NCBI GenBank assembly: GCA_918807975.1 | Contig: OU964932.1 | Span: forward strand, 10,044,001 to 10,108,000 | From: Aplidium turbinatum | Taxonomy: Eukaryota; Chordata; Ascidiacea; Aplousobranchia; Polyclinidae | DNA length: 64,000 nt | Reading direction: 5' to 3' | Shown here: piece by piece, positions 1 to 12,227 of the stretch | Layout: every line of letters begins with the position of its first letter | How positions within the stretch are numbered: position 1 is the first letter of the stretch | Notes under the pieces: generated by a model | The model's input: only the letters and a program-made list of their open reading frames with translations | What the model was told of the DNA's origin: nothing | Database searches by the model: none | Position numbers and translations under genes: made by a program

Positions 1-261
1 GCTTTAAGAGAATTAAAAATTTGAAATGTTTTAAAGTTGTTATCGTTGTTTATAAGTAATCTGTCGGTTAGTGATAGAACAAGATTAAAGTTTTGTAGTT
101 TCTGGCATAAATAAGCAAACAAATATATGTTCAAGTGGTTTACAATCGGACATTTTTTTTTTATAAAAACGATAGCATGTATTGTGATCATTCGTGATAA
201 AGCTTGATGGTGTATTTGCATCAACTACGTTCCTCTTATACGGTATGGGACACCATAGCTG

Positions 262-1016
262 CAGTGCCGGTTTTTGGGGTGTGCAAACCGTGCGATCGCA
301 CAGGGCCAGCAAATTAGAGGGCCCGCAATTTACTCAGAAAATGCAGTAATTTAGTCATTTCTAATGGAAAATTTCAACAAGTGAATTCAATAAAGGAATT
401 AGCAACAAGAAAACATAGAGACTCAACGGGTGCAACCTACTTTGTCCCCTGAACATTTCGTACCCTGAAAAGATCGAGGAAAAAACAACAGAGCCGAAGT
501 CGCTGATCGGAGTTGAAGCAAACATTTCAAAATTTCTCTCGATCTTTTCAGGGAACGAAATAGGTCGAAATTTGATTTTGTTACTCCGATTTCAGGGTAC
601 GATATCGGGGTACGAATTTTTCAGGGGACGAAATAGATTGCATCCAGACTCAACATAAAAAGTTAGAGACATGCTTTATTTCCGAAAAATGCTGAAGAAA
701 GCATGATATTATATTTTTGCTATGCCACTGGACAGCACCATTTTACAGTAATATTCATATCCAAATTTTGTTGAACATGCTTTCAGAATGCCCCAAATTC
801 AAAGTATTTTTTCAAAATTTTCTGGGGGAGGCCCCCCAGACCTCCCGCCACTGGGTGTCGCCTTCGGCGTTCATGCCGTCAGGCTTCGCCGCCGAGCGTC
901 AAACCACTCCTTTCCCCTTTCAAAATACCTAGCTACGCTACTGAATTGGATCATTGTCATTGGGGCCCGCAAAGCATATTCCGCACAGGGCCCGAAATAC
1001 CCTAAGACCGGCACTG
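262..1016. mobile_element. hAT-like non-autonomous element with a nested MITE
   Basis: The ends CAGTGCCGGT and ACCGGCACTG are inverted, and ATAGCTG flanks both sides (255-261 and 1017-1023). Subterminal GGGCCCGCAA motifs also occur on both sides. The interior holds a repeat shared with 50624-50910 and a 218-bp MITE at 428-645. No transposase is visible. Confidence 0.75.
428..645. mobile_element. MITE with 9-bp target duplication (family of 58008)
   Basis: Inverted ends GGGTGCAACC and GGTTGCATCC-like (here GATTGCATCC) are flanked by AGACTCAAC at 419-427 and 646-654. Internal GATCGAG and TTTTCAGGG motifs are mirrored. The copy at 50624 lacks this insertion and has an uninterrupted site, confirming it as a later insertion. 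The 9-bp duplication suits a Mutator-like origin. Confidence 0.85.
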
Positions 1017-1439
1017 ATAGCTGACACATAGTTTGTCATCAGTAATCTTTAAAATACAAAATAACACAATGCAAATATCACATTTAAAAAAAAAACTCTG
1101 GTAACATAACCAAATCCATGCATTATTCAGCCTTTCAAGTATTGTATTGGGAACAAAATTTATCACTGTTAAAAAATATCTAAAGCTCAAAATAAAAAAC
1201 TCTACTTATTTCAACAATGCCGATATCGAGGAAGGTAACAACTGAGAATAGGTTTATCGACATGACACAAATTGCGTAGCCATCGACATCATGGACAGGA
1301 CTGTTGAGAGGATAGTTTGAAGCCACACCAATGAGATCCTATAGGGTCTCAAGTCAAGACATATCTCAAAAAAATGTTCTGATGGGCTTATATCTAAAAA
1401 ATAAAAGCCGTTTTTTTCAAGTTTCCAGCCTTTGAAAAG

Positions 1440-1932
1440 GCTACCACTAAAATCATCCTAGGTGGGGCATGGCCACCTGGAGATGAGGCCTGATTTGTCA
1501 CATTTTGTACATTTTGATTAGAGCTACTGCTAGTGCTTGACTGACATTTTTTGAGATGTTTTTACTTTTTGCGGTTTCCTGATGACATAAAACTTTTTTG
1601 TTGCCTTGGGGAAGCAGTAGCAAATGAGAAAAAGTAAGTTGAAAAACGCTAAATCAGACTGTTATTGAAAAATTAACAGTCTGACTAAAATTTTTGAAAT
1701 CAAAATTTCTTTGTTTTTCAAAATGTGAGGATGTTAAAACCTATTGTGTCATCTGAGGAAAAGAGTAACAAATGCGTAGAAATCTAATTTTTAGAAAAAT
1801 TTATTTAAACGTTCGCCCAAAGTTAGAAAAACCTGGAAATTTCTGCAAAATGTGACAAATCAGGCCGTATCTTAAGCTAGCCATGGGTGGGGTCCAAAAC
1901 TACCCCCTCAACCCCTCTGTCAACGCTACCGG
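1440..1932. repeat. Inverted-repeat element
   Basis: GGCCTGATTTGTCACATTTT near 1488 reappears in reverse complement near 1847-1870, flanked outward by GGTGGGGCATGG and its mirror CCATGGGTGGGG. The outermost bases GGCTACC and GGTAGC could be the termini. No target duplication was found and no coding potential is seen. Confidence 0.5.
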
Positions 1933-2076
1933 TTATGCATTTACGGTATTAACATACAAACGTTCATGTACATTTTTAGCTTGTTTCAACGTCAGCTGTT
2001 ATTGAAACTATAGCCTTAAAGAAAGTAGGCTACTTCAGATAATAATCTTGAAAAAGCTGTGCGTTAAACAAACTAG

Positions 2077-2219
2077 GGGTAAAATTTGTGGAAGAGCTAA
2101 GGGCAATGAGTGTTGAGTTCGATAAAGAAAAATTTGTTTCAGCATGGAATCAATATTGCAATGGAGTTAGGTATGATAAAGCTTTTAGAGAGAATGCAAT
2201 CTTTGTATATCACAAATAA
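2077..2219 (+). CDS. Candidate terminal exon, unknown protein
   Basis: After an acceptor (aacaaactag at 2067-2076), two bases and 46 codons run to TAA at 2217-2219. The reading is rich in charged and aromatic residues (FVEELRAMSVEFDKEKF, then SAWNQYCNGVRYDKAF), unlike most chance frames here. An AATAAA lies about 45 bases after the stop. No upstream exon was identified between base 1 and 2076, where a hAT element and an inverted repeat sit, so the rest of the gene would be to the left. The family is not recognised. A chance open frame is possible in DNA this AT-rich. Confidence 0.3.
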
Positions 2220-3521
2220 CAATGTAAAACTAAGTCACCCAGCCGGATTTGACCTGGTTGTGAATAAACATTTTTACTTTTGAATAATGTTAAACTCAGT
2301 ACTGAGTAATGTTGCTTACTTTTACGCCTGTTGTGCCAACTACAGATGTGCTAGTTTTTCTTGGTATTAGCAACAGATTAAATCTTGCTTTCCCAATTCA
2401 AACCCGGCAAGCAAGTTCCTATAGCCTCAAATTTTTTCTGATATTCCGCATCGTAAATAGCCTACAATAAGTTCGATAAAATTCCTTTCCGTGTACATTA
2501 AATCGTATTTGAACAATCCTCTAGGATAGCAGTAATATGCAACCTTTTTTTTCGTATTGGACTATGTCTTGAATAATTTTTCAAAAACCTACTATGCTTC
2601 ACAAATATAAATCTTCAATTGCACTGAGAAAAACGTTACTTAAATGAAAACTTGCAGGAAGTGGCTCGTTGAGTTATAAAAAATGCTTAATTATTTTTTC
2701 AGTTATTGAGGGGCCCACCCAGAACTCTTTATTTATATTTTATTTACATAATCGCCTAATGCTGAATGCGCAAAGACCTCATGCAACTGGTTAGGTCGAT
2801 GAAATATGATGGAGCGACCAAAACGAGCAAAAAAAACTGCAAAAACGGCAAAAGATTACGTTGTTTTTTAGCTTTGGGGATGCACGTGACCATGTGCTCT
2901 CGTGGATCTGCTACTGTAGGCTATACGAATACAAGCTACCTTAATAATTTTTCATTTTATGAAATAACATTATTAAAAGCCCAGAAATAATATGTATACC
3001 CTTTCTCAGATGTACACCCCATTCGTGATCTGGTCTACACTGGCTACACTGGGGTATACATACAGTATTCCTGGTGGAAGAGCACTGCTGTATGGCGTGC
3101 TTGTGGGTGGCCTTCTATCGCCGAACCCATTGTACGGTATGACGTACCCCAACAGGACAACGTGGAAATTTTAAATGTTACCATGGCAGTGGAATTATTG
3201 AAAAAATGCGCTTTGGTCTAGAAAACGGAGCTTCTTTAGAAGTAAATTTCGATTAATTCGATTTTAGCCTACTTTTAAATTCAGAAACTGAAAGAAAAAC
3301 ATTTAATTTATTTTAAGAGCAACTGATCTTCTTGAGTCATCCACGGATAGAATTGATAACCTACAACTGCGATAGCTACTTTTTGGGCTAAAATTCTGAA
3401 AAGCAGTCAATCTCTACCTTTGAAACAAAATTTGACATATGTGAAGCAAAAGTATTGTACCTTACTTTACATTACCAACCTCATAATAAAAGTATAGCTT
3501 TGGCAGAGAGCTAAAGTTCTA
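2220..3521. other. No gene recognised
   Basis: This stretch holds the AATAAA that follows the candidate exon at 2077 and then AT-rich sequence. A more GC-rich island at 3010-3175 is open in two plus-strand frames (one contains GGRALLYGVLVGGLLSPNPL), but neither was recognised and no splice context was convincing. Confidence 0.4.
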
Positions 3522-3670
3522 ATACCATAGACAGATCATTGATAGCAACTTGATAGGATTGAATTGCATAATTCAAAAACAATACATAAAATAAACGATT
3601 TTTTGTTTTATGTATTGTTTTTGAATTATGCAATTCAATCCTAAGTTGCTTTCAATTATCTGTCCATAAT
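3522..3670. repeat. Long hairpin MITE, arms about 70 bp
   Basis: The two arms are near-perfect reverse complements around a short A/T-rich loop at about 3590-3603. The inner arm reads GGATTGAATTGCATAATTC on the left and its complement on the right, and the outer ends share GACAGAT/ATCTGTC. No coding capacity. A TA duplication is possible but not certain. Confidence 0.75.
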
Positions 3671-4298
3671 GAATTTTTTTTTTTAAATAAAAACTTGTTT
3701 TTCACAATGCTTTTCTGATTGTAAATTTTCCACAATTTTTATGATATATTTCTATGGAAATAACCCTGTATTCTTGTAGCCTTCTAACAGGAATCAATGA
3801 AATATCTCCCTGATTGTTATGTCTCGAGAAAACATCCGCTCTCCAACAATAAATGAAAAAAAATTAAGGTTCATGATAGTCATTCATATGTTGATTTTTG
3901 GTCTTGTCAATAGAATATTTAACAATAATTGACAAAGTTGTAGCCTATGTCTTGTTGAAAATTATACGATAGTTGAAAAAGTGGCATCAGTTCTCAATAA
4001 CACGTCTTGATCTGTGACAAAGAACCACAAAAGGGCGTTACATATTCTGACTTGCAACGTTATTTTAATGTAACAAAAATACACTTTTTTTTGGCTGGTT
4101 GTCGTCATTTTAACGCGTAACTGGTTCTCTTTCATGCCAGAAGTAGGTGAAGTCATCTGAGAAAAACGAATTCAACCATGGCACCACGCCTGCGCAATAT
4201 CCTTCTTGTCCACTGCCGATTTACCTATGTTGCCTGGCTGTTAATAAAGTCAAGTAAAAGGTAAAGGTGGACCCACACGTAATTCCAAGCGTCTAAGA

Positions 4299-4727
4299 CA
4301 GGGGTCACCAAACTACGGCCCGCGGGCCGGAACCAGCGGCCACGTGCTGCAGAAGTAACAGCTGCACTACAACAGTTAAGGAAAAAAGTTATCAAACCTT
4401 TTGTAAAGGACTGACGTTGCTGTTTATCATTAGGCCACCACAAATGGGGACAGCCTAGGCCCTAGGCCAAGTTTGGTAAGATGTGATGTTTTTTCACGAG
4501 CACGATGCCCTGTAGTGTATCACAGCGCCAGGGGATAACTTTTCCAGCAACCTTTCGATTTTCATCACAACTTTGCTATTCCACCGCTGACTTTGTTATT
4601 TATTGTGCTCAATTCAAGTCAATGGAGATTCTAAATAGTTGTATATCGTTTCGCAATTTGCATCCGGCCGCAGCTGTTAATCTCGCAGCAATCCGGCCCT
4701 CAGAAGAAAAAAGTTTGGTGATCCCTG
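4299..4727. mobile_element. hAT MITE, 429 bp
   Basis: Ends CAGGGGTCACCAAACT and AGTTTGGTGATCCCTG are inverted repeats, and GTCTAAGA is duplicated exactly at 4291-4298 and 4728-4735. GGCCCGCGGGCC and CCGGCCGC subterminal motifs are present. There is no transposase reading frame. Confidence 0.92.
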
Positions 4728-5091
4728 GTCTAAGATGACAAGATAAGGTTCTTACTAAGTACTAAGCCTTCTGCATTGAGGAGAGTGGGGTGGCCAGTTT
4801 CTTTCTCTCGCCGCGGAGTGAAGTAAACCTAATTTAAACCGAATTTATTCTTTTTGGAAGGGTAGCCGAATTTGATTGACACTCTTTCCAAACTTTACTA
4901 CTAACTTGTAATCAAGGACATTAAACTTCAATTCAAAAACTATCTTTACCACCTTTTCAGATGACTTATTTCAGTTATTTTCGATCTTAAACATCTGCAA
5001 GTTACACAAGCAGCTGCAGTGCTACAGAATAATGTAGCATAAAGCTAAACGCGTGCCACACAGAACTGTTAGCTCGGCACGCCTATTTAGT

Positions 5092-5364
5092 CCGCCCCGT
5101 TAGCTCAGTGGTTACGCGCCCAAATCAAGATCACGCGGAGCAAGTTCGACTCTCGGGGTGTGCGCTTGAGCAACGCATTTCAGGACTGCTCTCCATTCAG
5201 CGGCACCTAGTGAATGGAATAATTCTTCGGCTACAACACTTCAATAATCGGAAAACTTCACTCTGTCAATCTCGGTAACCGGCTTTGCGTCAAGAGCAAA
5301 CTACCAGGAATAACCTTGCTTCGCCAGTCCAAGGATAAAGATTCAAAACCAACCAACCAACCAC
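5092..5364 (+). repeat. tRNA-derived SINE, copy A
   Basis: The head carries pol III boxes A (TTAGCTCAGTGGTTA) and B (AAGTTCGACTC). A body of about 200 bp contains TCACTCTGTCAATCTCGGTA, and the tail is (AACC)n. Reverse copies at 10873, 14221, 19505 and 57731 define the family. The acceptor stem is not kept, so it is not a functional tRNA gene. Confidence 0.88.
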
Positions 5365-5620
5365 TGTAAATGATCATCTTTTATCGACTTGGAAATTTAT
5401 TTGCATTGCTTTGAGTTTAAATTATATCATTGGGCTATAAGTACGTATGGTATAGCAACACCAATTAAAAAGTTAATCTGATATTAATTTAAATAGACTG
5501 AAAATTCATACAAGAGACCATAGAGATAGCCAATAACGAGCCTGCTTTGTTTGTGCTCAATAAAAAAACTTGTGTTCTTAGATGTTCTATATTGAAAAAA
5601 ACAGGACAAGGTTTACATTA

Positions 5621-6708
5621 CAGGGCTGTGCAACGTGCGGCCCGCGGGCCAAATGCGGCCCGCGAAGAAAAATTGTGAGGCCCGCGAAGAAAAATTGTGA
5701 GGCCCGCGAAGATGTACCAATTTTGAACTGTGTGCGGCCCGCGAAACGTGTTTGTAATTTGGTTTAGTCTGATACGTGTGAACAATTCATTGTGGAGTGG
5801 ATTATTATAGATATCGCACCTTCTGTTAACCATTTTAGAAATCTCCCACCGACCACCGCTAATCCATTGTATTTAATTATTTGGAACGTAAAATGTATGG
5901 TCACATAAAATGCATTATGATCAAATTACGACTTTGAAAAGCTCGCGTACAGACAGGAAATCTTTTCCACTTTCCAACTTTGAGAGACTATGGAATGCAT
6001 CCTGAGAAGAAAACTAAATTTGCAGACCAACTTGAAAATGTGTTGTATGAATTTTTGACTCGTTTCAAGAACTTCAATGACTTCAATCTCATGAACATTT
6101 GTTTGGTATATTCGCTTCGCCATTCAACACAGACATTGACAAAGCACCTGCAGATATAACATGAACTGATTGATCTTTCAAACGAAAACAGATTTGAAAG
6201 CAAAGTAGGCCTATTTAAAAATGAATCTTGGCGATTTTTACCAAAAACATTTCAACCAAGATGACTTTCCGCATTTGAAAAACTCCATGGCTTCAAAAAT
6301 GGTCTTTTTGGCTCAACGTATTTGTGGAAACAATTTTTTTCTAAAATGGGCGTCATGAAATCTCCCTATCGATCGGTTCTGACAGACGAACACTTGGAAA
6401 ATGGCCTTCGAATTGCGAGCACTTCTATTAATGTAAATTTGGAAAAGGTCGTCGGGAAAAGAAGCCAGCTGCAAATTTCTCAGTGAACTCGTTTAAAGTC
6501 GGTATGACAATAAATTTGAATAGCAGTTTTCTTCAGATACTTATGCGTCCTAACATTGTTTCGGCAAGGAGATAACCCCCAATAATGCCATAAAAATAAC
6601 ACGAATAACAAAAAACCTACTGTTTTGTGCCTGCAACTACTAGAAATCATATGTTAAATAAACGTGCGGCCCGCGGTTTTACCCAGTTATTAATATCTGG
6701 CTCTCCTG
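5621..6708 (+). mobile_element. hAT remnant with C-terminal transposase (GTF2IRD2-like)
   Basis: It starts CAGGGCTGTGCAACGTGCGG and ends near a mirrored CGTGCGGCCCGCGG block, but the right terminus and target duplication are not clear. GCGGCCCGCGAAG-type units are repeated near the left end. Between about 6050 and 6480 the plus strand shows a decayed hAT C-terminus: blocks such as FNTDIDKAPADI, then HFNQDDFPHLKNSMASKM and RICGNNFFLKW, spread over more than one frame with stops. This resembles the GTF2IRD2-derived branch of hAT transposases. Confidence 0.6.
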
Positions 6709-7790
6709 TAATAAAGGTTGCACACCATGGTTTACAAAGCTGCTATGGTTAACATGTTGCCATACGTTAAACGTGCCACAAAGCCCTGGTAGTATTGAAA
6801 AAACATGCCATAATATTCCCAGTGAAAACATCATTAAGGCTTGAAGTAGGTTTATGTCAGCACATCCCGAATTCGCGAAAGGTTACTGACAATGTAAAAA
6901 ATAACACCGCCCATTGTTGCACGAGACAAAACGTAGGCCTTTAGATATTCTGTTAGTGCCTAAAATACTTCTCTAGACATGTTTTGTTGCGTTGAATTGG
7001 CATGATCAAACAAAGGAAAAACTTGTTTTTCCAATAGATGCAGTGAGTACGTATTACGTCACAAGTCCAAACCCAATACCGCCAACGCAATTCTCAACAA
7101 AATCTCTTTTTTTAAGTCTGACGTCAAATAGGTGACCTTTACTTTGGAAAACAGATAACAATGAAAAAAGGTATGAAACAACAATGGACAAGCATCAGCG
7201 CATCGCTAGGTTAATCGGGAAATAAGTCGTTCAATGTTTTACAAACAGCCTAAACTTATTACTAACTCCATAGTTATTCAAACAGAGTACCCTACTAGAC
7301 TGTTAAGGTGATTTTTTTCTCAGAGTAAATTTATAACTCTACACCCTATCAACTGATATCCACTCCGGACAAATAGATATCCGAAGCCGGTTTGTAAAAA
7401 CTTCAAAATTCTTTAAAATAAAGTGTTTTTAAAGTTAACGGGGCAGAGAAAGGTCCTCTGTAAGCTACCTATTGACTGGAGAAGACCCCAGATAAAATGG
7501 GCCCTCAAATTTGCAAACATTTCTTAGGAATGCAATGCCTTGAATTGTTCACAAATTCTACGTTTTGTAAGCTCTCGTTAGTCTCGAGGCTTGACTCACA
7601 TTGCCTATCTTCCCAAGTTCTATCAAAGGTTTTGGTAGAAACTGGAGCAGAACAGCCAAATAATTATATGAAACCAAACCTCCGATTTCATTTACCGGTT
7701 CTAAATTCCTCATAACGCACTCGGAACCATTTTGGTGTGGATTTGAGTTGTAAGCTTGCGTCGTTAGTGTGTTAATTAGTCTATCTAAAC
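6709..7790. other. No gene recognised
   Basis: AT-rich sequence without a convincing exon. Short acceptor/donor pairs around 7113-7130 and 7316 were examined and gave no supported coding. Confidence 0.4.
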
Positions 7791-9209
7791 CAGGGGTTCT
7801 TAAACTTTTCTTAACGCGGACCCCTTAAAACAAATTTTGGTTTGCATGGACCCCCTTTGTGGCCAAGTCCGAGAAACTTTTTTGATCAGAATGAATTGGA
7901 CATAACGCAATAAAATTAAAATGAATTGGTAACAAAATTTATGTTTTGTTTTGAAATAGCGAATGCAGATTGTTGTTCAATATCTTGGATTTAATTTCAT
8001 TAATGTGAAAGTGCTGCTGTTTGTTTTCAACAAGAACATGAAATTGTAACTTCGTCTTTGATAGGGCAACACGCATGTCATCCTTTGCATCCAACCGGTT
8101 TCGAGTCTTTGTTTTGACAGTTACCAAGAATGAAAATCCTGACACATGAATATATAGTCGCAAAATGGATTAAAGCAGCCATGACTCTCTTTACCGAAAG
8201 AGGATATGCTTGCGTTAACGAACTCCAAAAATCGCCAACACTTTTCGAAGGACATTCTTTATGATTCCATTGCCCTTAGTTCATTGAACTCATTTTTTGC
8301 AAGGTCCTCATCACTGATAGATTCCAGTTCAACGAGTAAAGAGTAACGTATCCATCTGTATTTGTGATCGTATCGTATCCATCTGTATTTTTAATATCCT
8401 CTGCGGCTAAGCAGTAACCTCAGAAAGAGTTTTGCAATGCTTTCAAATGTCTGCACAGTGCACATGTCTGTGTGCAGAGAAGATGGTAGAGCATTACAAA
8501 CTGCAGTTCCATTTTGAAGCATCAATTCTTCCAACGTTGAGAAGTAAGAATAGTTGTTAGTCTCTAATCTCCTTTTCTACAGAGATAACTTGTCCTGAAA
8601 AGCTTTAAGTTTTTCAGATGCGTCCATAGTTGTAACGGTAGGGCCTTGAATTGAACAATTTACCTCATTCATATGAGTAAAAACATCCGCCAAGTAAGCT
8701 AACTCTTGAATAAACTCTTCACTGTTAAGCTGCTTTGAGAGTTCAATATTTTTGTCTCTTAGAAAAAAAGAAATTTCCATTCGAAGTTCAAATAAGCGCA
8801 AAATACTAGTCGTAGTTCAAAATACTTGTCCCCTTGACAGCCAGCGAACTTCTGTATGATACAAGAGAACTTCATGTTCCGCTCCCATTTCTTGACATAA
8901 CCTCTTGAATATTCGATGGTTCAAAGCACAAGCTCTGATAAAATTAACGATTTGCACACTACCAGACAAAATTTTGTTCAAATTTGTTGGGAGAGTTTTC
9001 GATGCTAATGCATGGCGATGTAAAAAGCAATGAGTAACGATGACCTGAGGAGAATCAACAGCGTTGTTTGAACTTAAACTCTTTTGTTTTGAAAAATTTA
9101 TTCCATTTTTGAAATTATACACTAAGATTTCCATTGGGCTTTCATGGACCCCCTAAAATTAGTCCGCGGACCCCATGGGGGTCCACGGACCCCAGTTTAA
9201 GAACCCCTG
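7791..9209 (-). mobile_element. hAT element (Buster-like), 1.4 kb
   Basis: Termini CAGGGGTTCTTAAACT are inverted, and flanks ATCTAAAC (7783-7790) and ATCTATAC (9210-9217) agree at seven of eight bases. The subterminal CGGACCCC motif is repeated. The transposase is on the minus strand and truncated; a diverged relative of the left end occurs at 11826. Confidence 0.92.
8577..9134 (-). pseudogene. hAT transposase fragment (ZBED5/SCAND3 type)
   Basis: Two adjoining minus-strand frames (9134-8817 and 8801-8577) carry the central transposase region: THCFLHRHALASKTLP, IVNFIRACALNHRIFKRLC, then EMGAEHEVLLYHTEVRWLSR, continuing with FELRMEISFFLRDKN and ELAYLADVFTHMNEVNCSIQ. These match, from memory, the domesticated ZBED5/SCAND3 family. 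The BED finger, the N-terminal part of the catalytic core and the C-terminal dimerisation region are missing, and a frame change separates the two pieces. Confidence 0.88.
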
Positions 9210-10690
9210 ATCTATACCATTCTCATCCATCTGACTTGTTTAGTTCTTATTTAAGAAGTTTAGATACCATAAGGTTTTTACTTATAATTATTTATAATTA
9301 TAATATTAATATTAATTAAGGGGTTAAAACCACTTTGAACCGCTATTGGCTGCAGATTCGCTAGCCGCAAGGCCTAAGTAGGCTATCTTCACCAATACAA
9401 GTGTGCTCATTTTATCCAACGTAATGGGTGCATTGTAGTGTAGTTTAGCCCACTGACACAATGCTTCATTAACTTCAAAGTATGTGGCACGACCACACAT
9501 GGATGGTCAAGCATTCGAAGTATTTCGAAACAAAAATAGGAAAATTTTTTACTGAGTACCAAAAATGACTCAACGTTGAACAATTTACTGTTAACCTAAA
9601 ACTGCTAAAATTCTTTAGAATCATAGATCTTTTTCCTAGCAGACTTCATCAGGTAAAAATTTGCAGAAAAGTTCCCCTTTTTAAACAGAAATCTTTCGGT
9701 TATAAATGAAGTTATTCACAATGTGATCGTTGATATTGTCACTGGTGCAAGAGACTTAGTTTTATGAACCGATATTACATTTCATTTTCAAACTTAGAGC
9801 GTCTCAGTTTTCAACATCAAGTTTTACTGAAGAATCTTGAAAGCACTGAACGCCAACAAGTTATCCGTGCACAATGTTTGATGGTCAGCAGAAAAAATTT
9901 AAAGATTATTTCAATTTTTATAAAGATTCAAATTCAAACATGCCGAGTAACAAAACGTATTATGGATTGTAAAATTATATGCTGAAAATCTTTTGTAATC
10001 TTGAAACAAACATCAGTACCCAAGCACACTAATGGCACATTCTCCAGTCGCAGCATAACCCAAATATGAGTAGCCTATGACACATTGCATCTAGGAGCAT
10101 GATTTTGAGCCATGATGCTTTAATTGGTTGCAGAGATGTGCACAAACCAGGATGGATCCGGATTTGTTGCAATTTTAGATGAACACGGTCCGGATCATGA
10201 CTGCAATATCTTTGTAAAAACAGGAGCTGGACTATGCCTTTTTTTGGAAGAGCTTGATGAATGAAACTAAATTGAAAACATCTAAAGAAGTGCTGACAAT
10301 TTTCACTTTCAATCATGTATGAAATAAAGCTTAATAATAAATAAATTGAAATTCAGAATGGCAACTCTATTTTGACAATCTTCATTTTGCAAACCAATTT
10401 CTTTTTACATTAATTCACCGTCTGCAGATGTTAAACTCTTATCAAAAGTGACATTTAAAAACTTAAGATTTTCATGCAATGCAGAGGGTGGAACACGTTT
10501 TGACTGTGTGTTTCGAATATTGCAAAGAGGCAGCTAAAACTTCACCACACCAGCAGAGGCACAAGTAGGATAATTTTAAAGCAATATTTGTTACAAGGTT
10601 TTGGTCAGCTAAAGCAGGTGATATGAATAAATCAAATCTTAAAGACAATTTTTAAATAAATTAACAAAGTTGACACTGCCCTGGAAGAGC
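9210..10690. other. No gene established
   Basis: Two plus-strand stretches look coding (about 9796-9879, HQVLLKNLESTERQQVIRAQ, and 10134-10264). The second begins CAGAGATGTGCACAAACC with GGATCCGGAT motifs, like a hAT terminus, so it is not called. The rest is AT-rich. Confidence 0.4.
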
Positions 10691-10795
10691 AGTTCAGTTG
10701 TTTTTATTTCTGACCATCACGTTAAAACGTGCTTGTGACCGAAGTAACTTATTAAGTTGAAAGAAATTTGGCACTTCGCAACACCTTCAAAAGCT
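10691..10795. repeat. Fragment of the foldback element interior
   Basis: Sequence including AAAACGTGCTTGTGACCGAA and AGTTGAAAGAAATTTGGCAC matches 44530-44610 and its inverted partner at 46200-46290 inside the foldback element. No TTCGGCGAG iterons are present, so this is an isolated internal piece. Confidence 0.7.
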
Positions 10796-10872
10796 GTTAA
10801 GTGCAACTGTCGGATCGAAATCGAAGTCTACTGCTGCTAAAGATGAGTGGAGTCAGAGTCAAAAATTTGTAA

Positions 10873-11170
10873 ATAGTTGGTTTTGAATCTTTATCCTCGG
10901 ACTGACCAAGCCTTGATAGGTTGTTTCTGATAAGCTTAGTTTCGCACACTTGTAGGTAGAATGTAGAGGCTTTTGACGCAGGGCCGGTTACTGAGATTGA
11001 CAGAATGAAGTTTTTCGATTGTTGCAGACGCAGTGTTGTTGCCGGAATTATTCTATTCATTAAGTGGCGCTGAATGAAGAGCAGTCCTTAGAATGAGGTG
11101 CTCAAGCGCACACCCTGAGAGTCAAACCAGCGCTGCGTGATTGAGTCGGGTGATTAACCACCGACTTCTC
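10873..11170 (-). repeat. tRNA-derived SINE, copy B
   Basis: Reverse-oriented copy of the 5092 family: tail-proximal TTTTGAATCTTTATCC, body with TTACTGAGATTGACAGAATG, and a degraded tRNA head. Confidence 0.85.
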
Positions 11171-11825
11171 GGAGCGAACGGATTGCCTTGTCAGTTTTGT
11201 TTTTGCATTTCGTAAAGTTTATTATGACTATTATTATTATAGAATGGACAAATAAAACTTTTCTGTTTTTGTGAACCAACTCAGCAAACTGTCCACTTAA
11301 AGCGGCTGACTGTCTCGTATCATTAGTATAAGCCTTGCTACTCCAACGCAACAAAATGTTTACCAGCCTCCATTTTTAATCACAAATCGATTTTGCTATC
11401 ACAGCATCCTCAGTATGATCATGTCAAGAGCAAAAATAGTAATAAAATTGTAATAAGTTTAAAGCATCCATTAATTTAGTCATTGCATAGGCTACTCAAT
11501 TTCTTGAATGTCGAATTTATAGTGAAAAAACTTATTAGTTATATTTTACTTCAAATTCATATCACATACAGTAGTGGTCCGCCAAACTTGAAAACAAACA
11601 TTTAGTGGTTCATGGAGTTTTAAAGATTGGGGACCGCTGCTTTCAAGAACAAACGAAATACAGATGTTGTTTAAGGAGTTTAGTACCCAGACACACTCAA
11701 GTAGAGCTCAAACTCATTACTAACGTATCTATTCATAGTATATCAAGCATTCAACCGCAAACGGTTTGCCTGGGTTAGGTTTTTGGTAAGTAACAGACTT
11801 TCGATTAGTTTAACAATAATCAGAT

Positions 11826-12190
11826 TGTAGGCTTTTAAACTTTTTAAAAAATGGACACCTATAGAAATTTAGCTTGTGGATTTCGCGGACCCCTTTGAGA
11901 CACATTCTGAGAAAGTTTTTAGATGTAAAGTTGAAAGGAATTGATAAAATAAATTTATCACGGTATACTAAAATTTATAGAGTAAAATATTTCAGCATAT
12001 CAATAAAATCAAAAGCTGTTTGCTCTTCGTGGAAATCGTGTCTTTTATTTTCCATTTCACTCCATGTCGAAAAGGTTTACAAAAGTTTCCTCAAAGTCTA
12101 TGATAAGCTAGTAGTCTCCTTCTCTAATTCTTGGATGGCACTCTTAGCACAAGCCTTGATATCCATTTTCATGCCTAGCCTATTTGTATA
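11826..12190. repeat. Diverged hAT-like fragment
   Basis: CGCGGACCCCTTTGAGACAC followed by CTGAGAAAGTTTTTAGAT parallels the left part of the 7791 element. No intact ends or target duplication. Confidence 0.35.
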
Positions 12191-12227
12191 AGGATAACTG
12201 CAGGCATGTTTGGCCGTATATTGTTAA

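Noticed and set aside
10134-10264. Plus-strand terminal exon with a nearby AATAAA
   Set aside because: It begins CAGAGATGTGCACAAACC and carries GGATCCGGAT motifs, the look of a hAT terminus such as those at 17148 and 19881. The open frame could be chance.
11571-11648. Small hAT MITE (GTGGTCCGCC to GGGGACCGCTG)
   Set aside because: The ends are only loosely inverted and no 8-bp duplication was found.
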